Below the pieces are notes generated by a model. It worked only from the letters and a program-made list of their open reading frames with translations. It did not search any database and had not been told where the DNA came from. A stretch of DNA of 64,000 nucleotides. It comes from an uncultured Collinsella sp. GTDB taxonomy: Bacteria; Actinomycetota; Coriobacteriia; Coriobacteriales; Coriobacteriaceae. Of this stretch, positions 63,919 to 64,000 are shown in pieces. Where the stretch lies: the NCBI GenBank assembly GCA_959020715.1, contig CAUESV010000005.1, positions 92,226 through 156,225 on the forward strand. The letters run 5' to 3'. Each line of letters starts with the position of its first letter. Position 1 is the stretch's first letter. Made by a program: the position numbers and the translations under genes.

Positions 63919-63939
63919 TTGCGCCCGGGAGGTGCGCAT

Positions 63940-63987
63940 ATGAAGTTTCCTGCTCTACAGTCCTGCGCAAGACGGAAAGCACATTAA
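63940..63987 (+). CDS. Possible 15-residue leader peptide
   Basis: ATG 63940 has a perfect GGGAGG seven bases upstream and opens a frame of 15 codons (MKFPALQSCARRKAH) ending in TAA. The stop codon lies in the loop of the hairpin at 63974-63996, an arrangement seen in attenuator leaders. It could also be chance, since the downstream gene is outside the window. Confidence 0.4.
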   Translation: MKFPALQSCARRKAH

Positions 63988-64000
63988 GTGCTTTCCTTTG
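63974..64000 (+). promoter_or_regulatory. Hairpin at the window edge
   Basis: GGAAAGCAC (63974-63982), loop ATTAA, GTGCTTTCC (63988-63996), then TTTG at the edge. A perfect 9-bp stem; whether a T-run continues is unknown. Confidence 0.55.

Overview
The window looks like chromosome of a G+C-rich Gram-positive bacterium of the Coriobacteriia (Actinomycetota), most likely Collinsella or a close relative. The evidence is the actinobacterial integration host factor gene mihF next to gmk and rpoZ and downstream of pyrF, Gram-positive housekeeping genes such as trmFO, yqeK and a B-type pyrK/pyrD pair, strong codon bias that opens long false antisense frames, and a fermentative pair (adhE, ppdK). The genus is my inference. 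I see no rRNA, tRNA, CRISPR array or prophage. The only mobile element is a small tyrosine-transposase (RAYT/IS200-like) unit at 35005-36082.

Layout. 1-3 kb: obg (5' end cut off), nadD, yqeK, rsfS. 3.1-4.3 kb: dinB, convergent. 4.4-7.0 kb: rpsP-khpA-rimM-trmD-lepB. 7.1-14.0 kb: glyQ-glyS, then a PPDK regulatory protein and ppdK. 14.2-15.4 kb: rplS, rnhB. 15.5-20.8 kb: yraN-comM-dprA-trmFO-xerC, a DNA-processing/competence unit. 21.0-31.2 kb: rpsB-tsf, then pyrH-frr-uppS-cdsA-dxr-rseP-ispG-proS. 31.3-34.9 kb (minus strand): a small kinase-like gene and adhE. 35.0-36.1 kb: RAYT element. 36.2 kb: rpmB (minus). 36.6-42.2 kb: pyrR-pyrB-pyrC-pyrK-pyrD-pyrF behind a likely PyrR attenuator. 42.4-44.8 kb: mihF-gmk-rpoZ-thiI. 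45.0-49.1 kb: comEA-comEC-holA. 49.2-61.1 kb: rpsT, lepA-dusB-hemW, a membrane-anchored DnaJ-like gene, dnaJ, mtaB-phoH-ybeY-dgkA-era-recO. 61.2-63.9 kb: rpsO, pnp, then a 15-codon reading frame and hairpin at the edge.

Most genes are housekeeping. The most interesting signal is regulatory: the two competence operons, 29 kb apart, each carry an almost identical 20-bp sequence (19 of 20 bases the same) on the coding strand, just after the upstream gene's terminator and 71 or 75 nt before the first start codon. Inside it TTTGGT is repeated 11 bp apart, about one helical turn. This looks like a binding site or promoter element of an undescribed competence regulon. Other points worth a second look are the 46/49 inverted ends of the RAYT element, an 18-bp tandem repeat upstream of adhE, helically phased repeats upstream of ppdK, a DnaJ whose C-terminal half is replaced by membrane segments, a site-2 protease with an inserted winged-helix-like segment, an xerC lacking a normal start codon at the expected place, and likely leaderless dinB and lepA messages.
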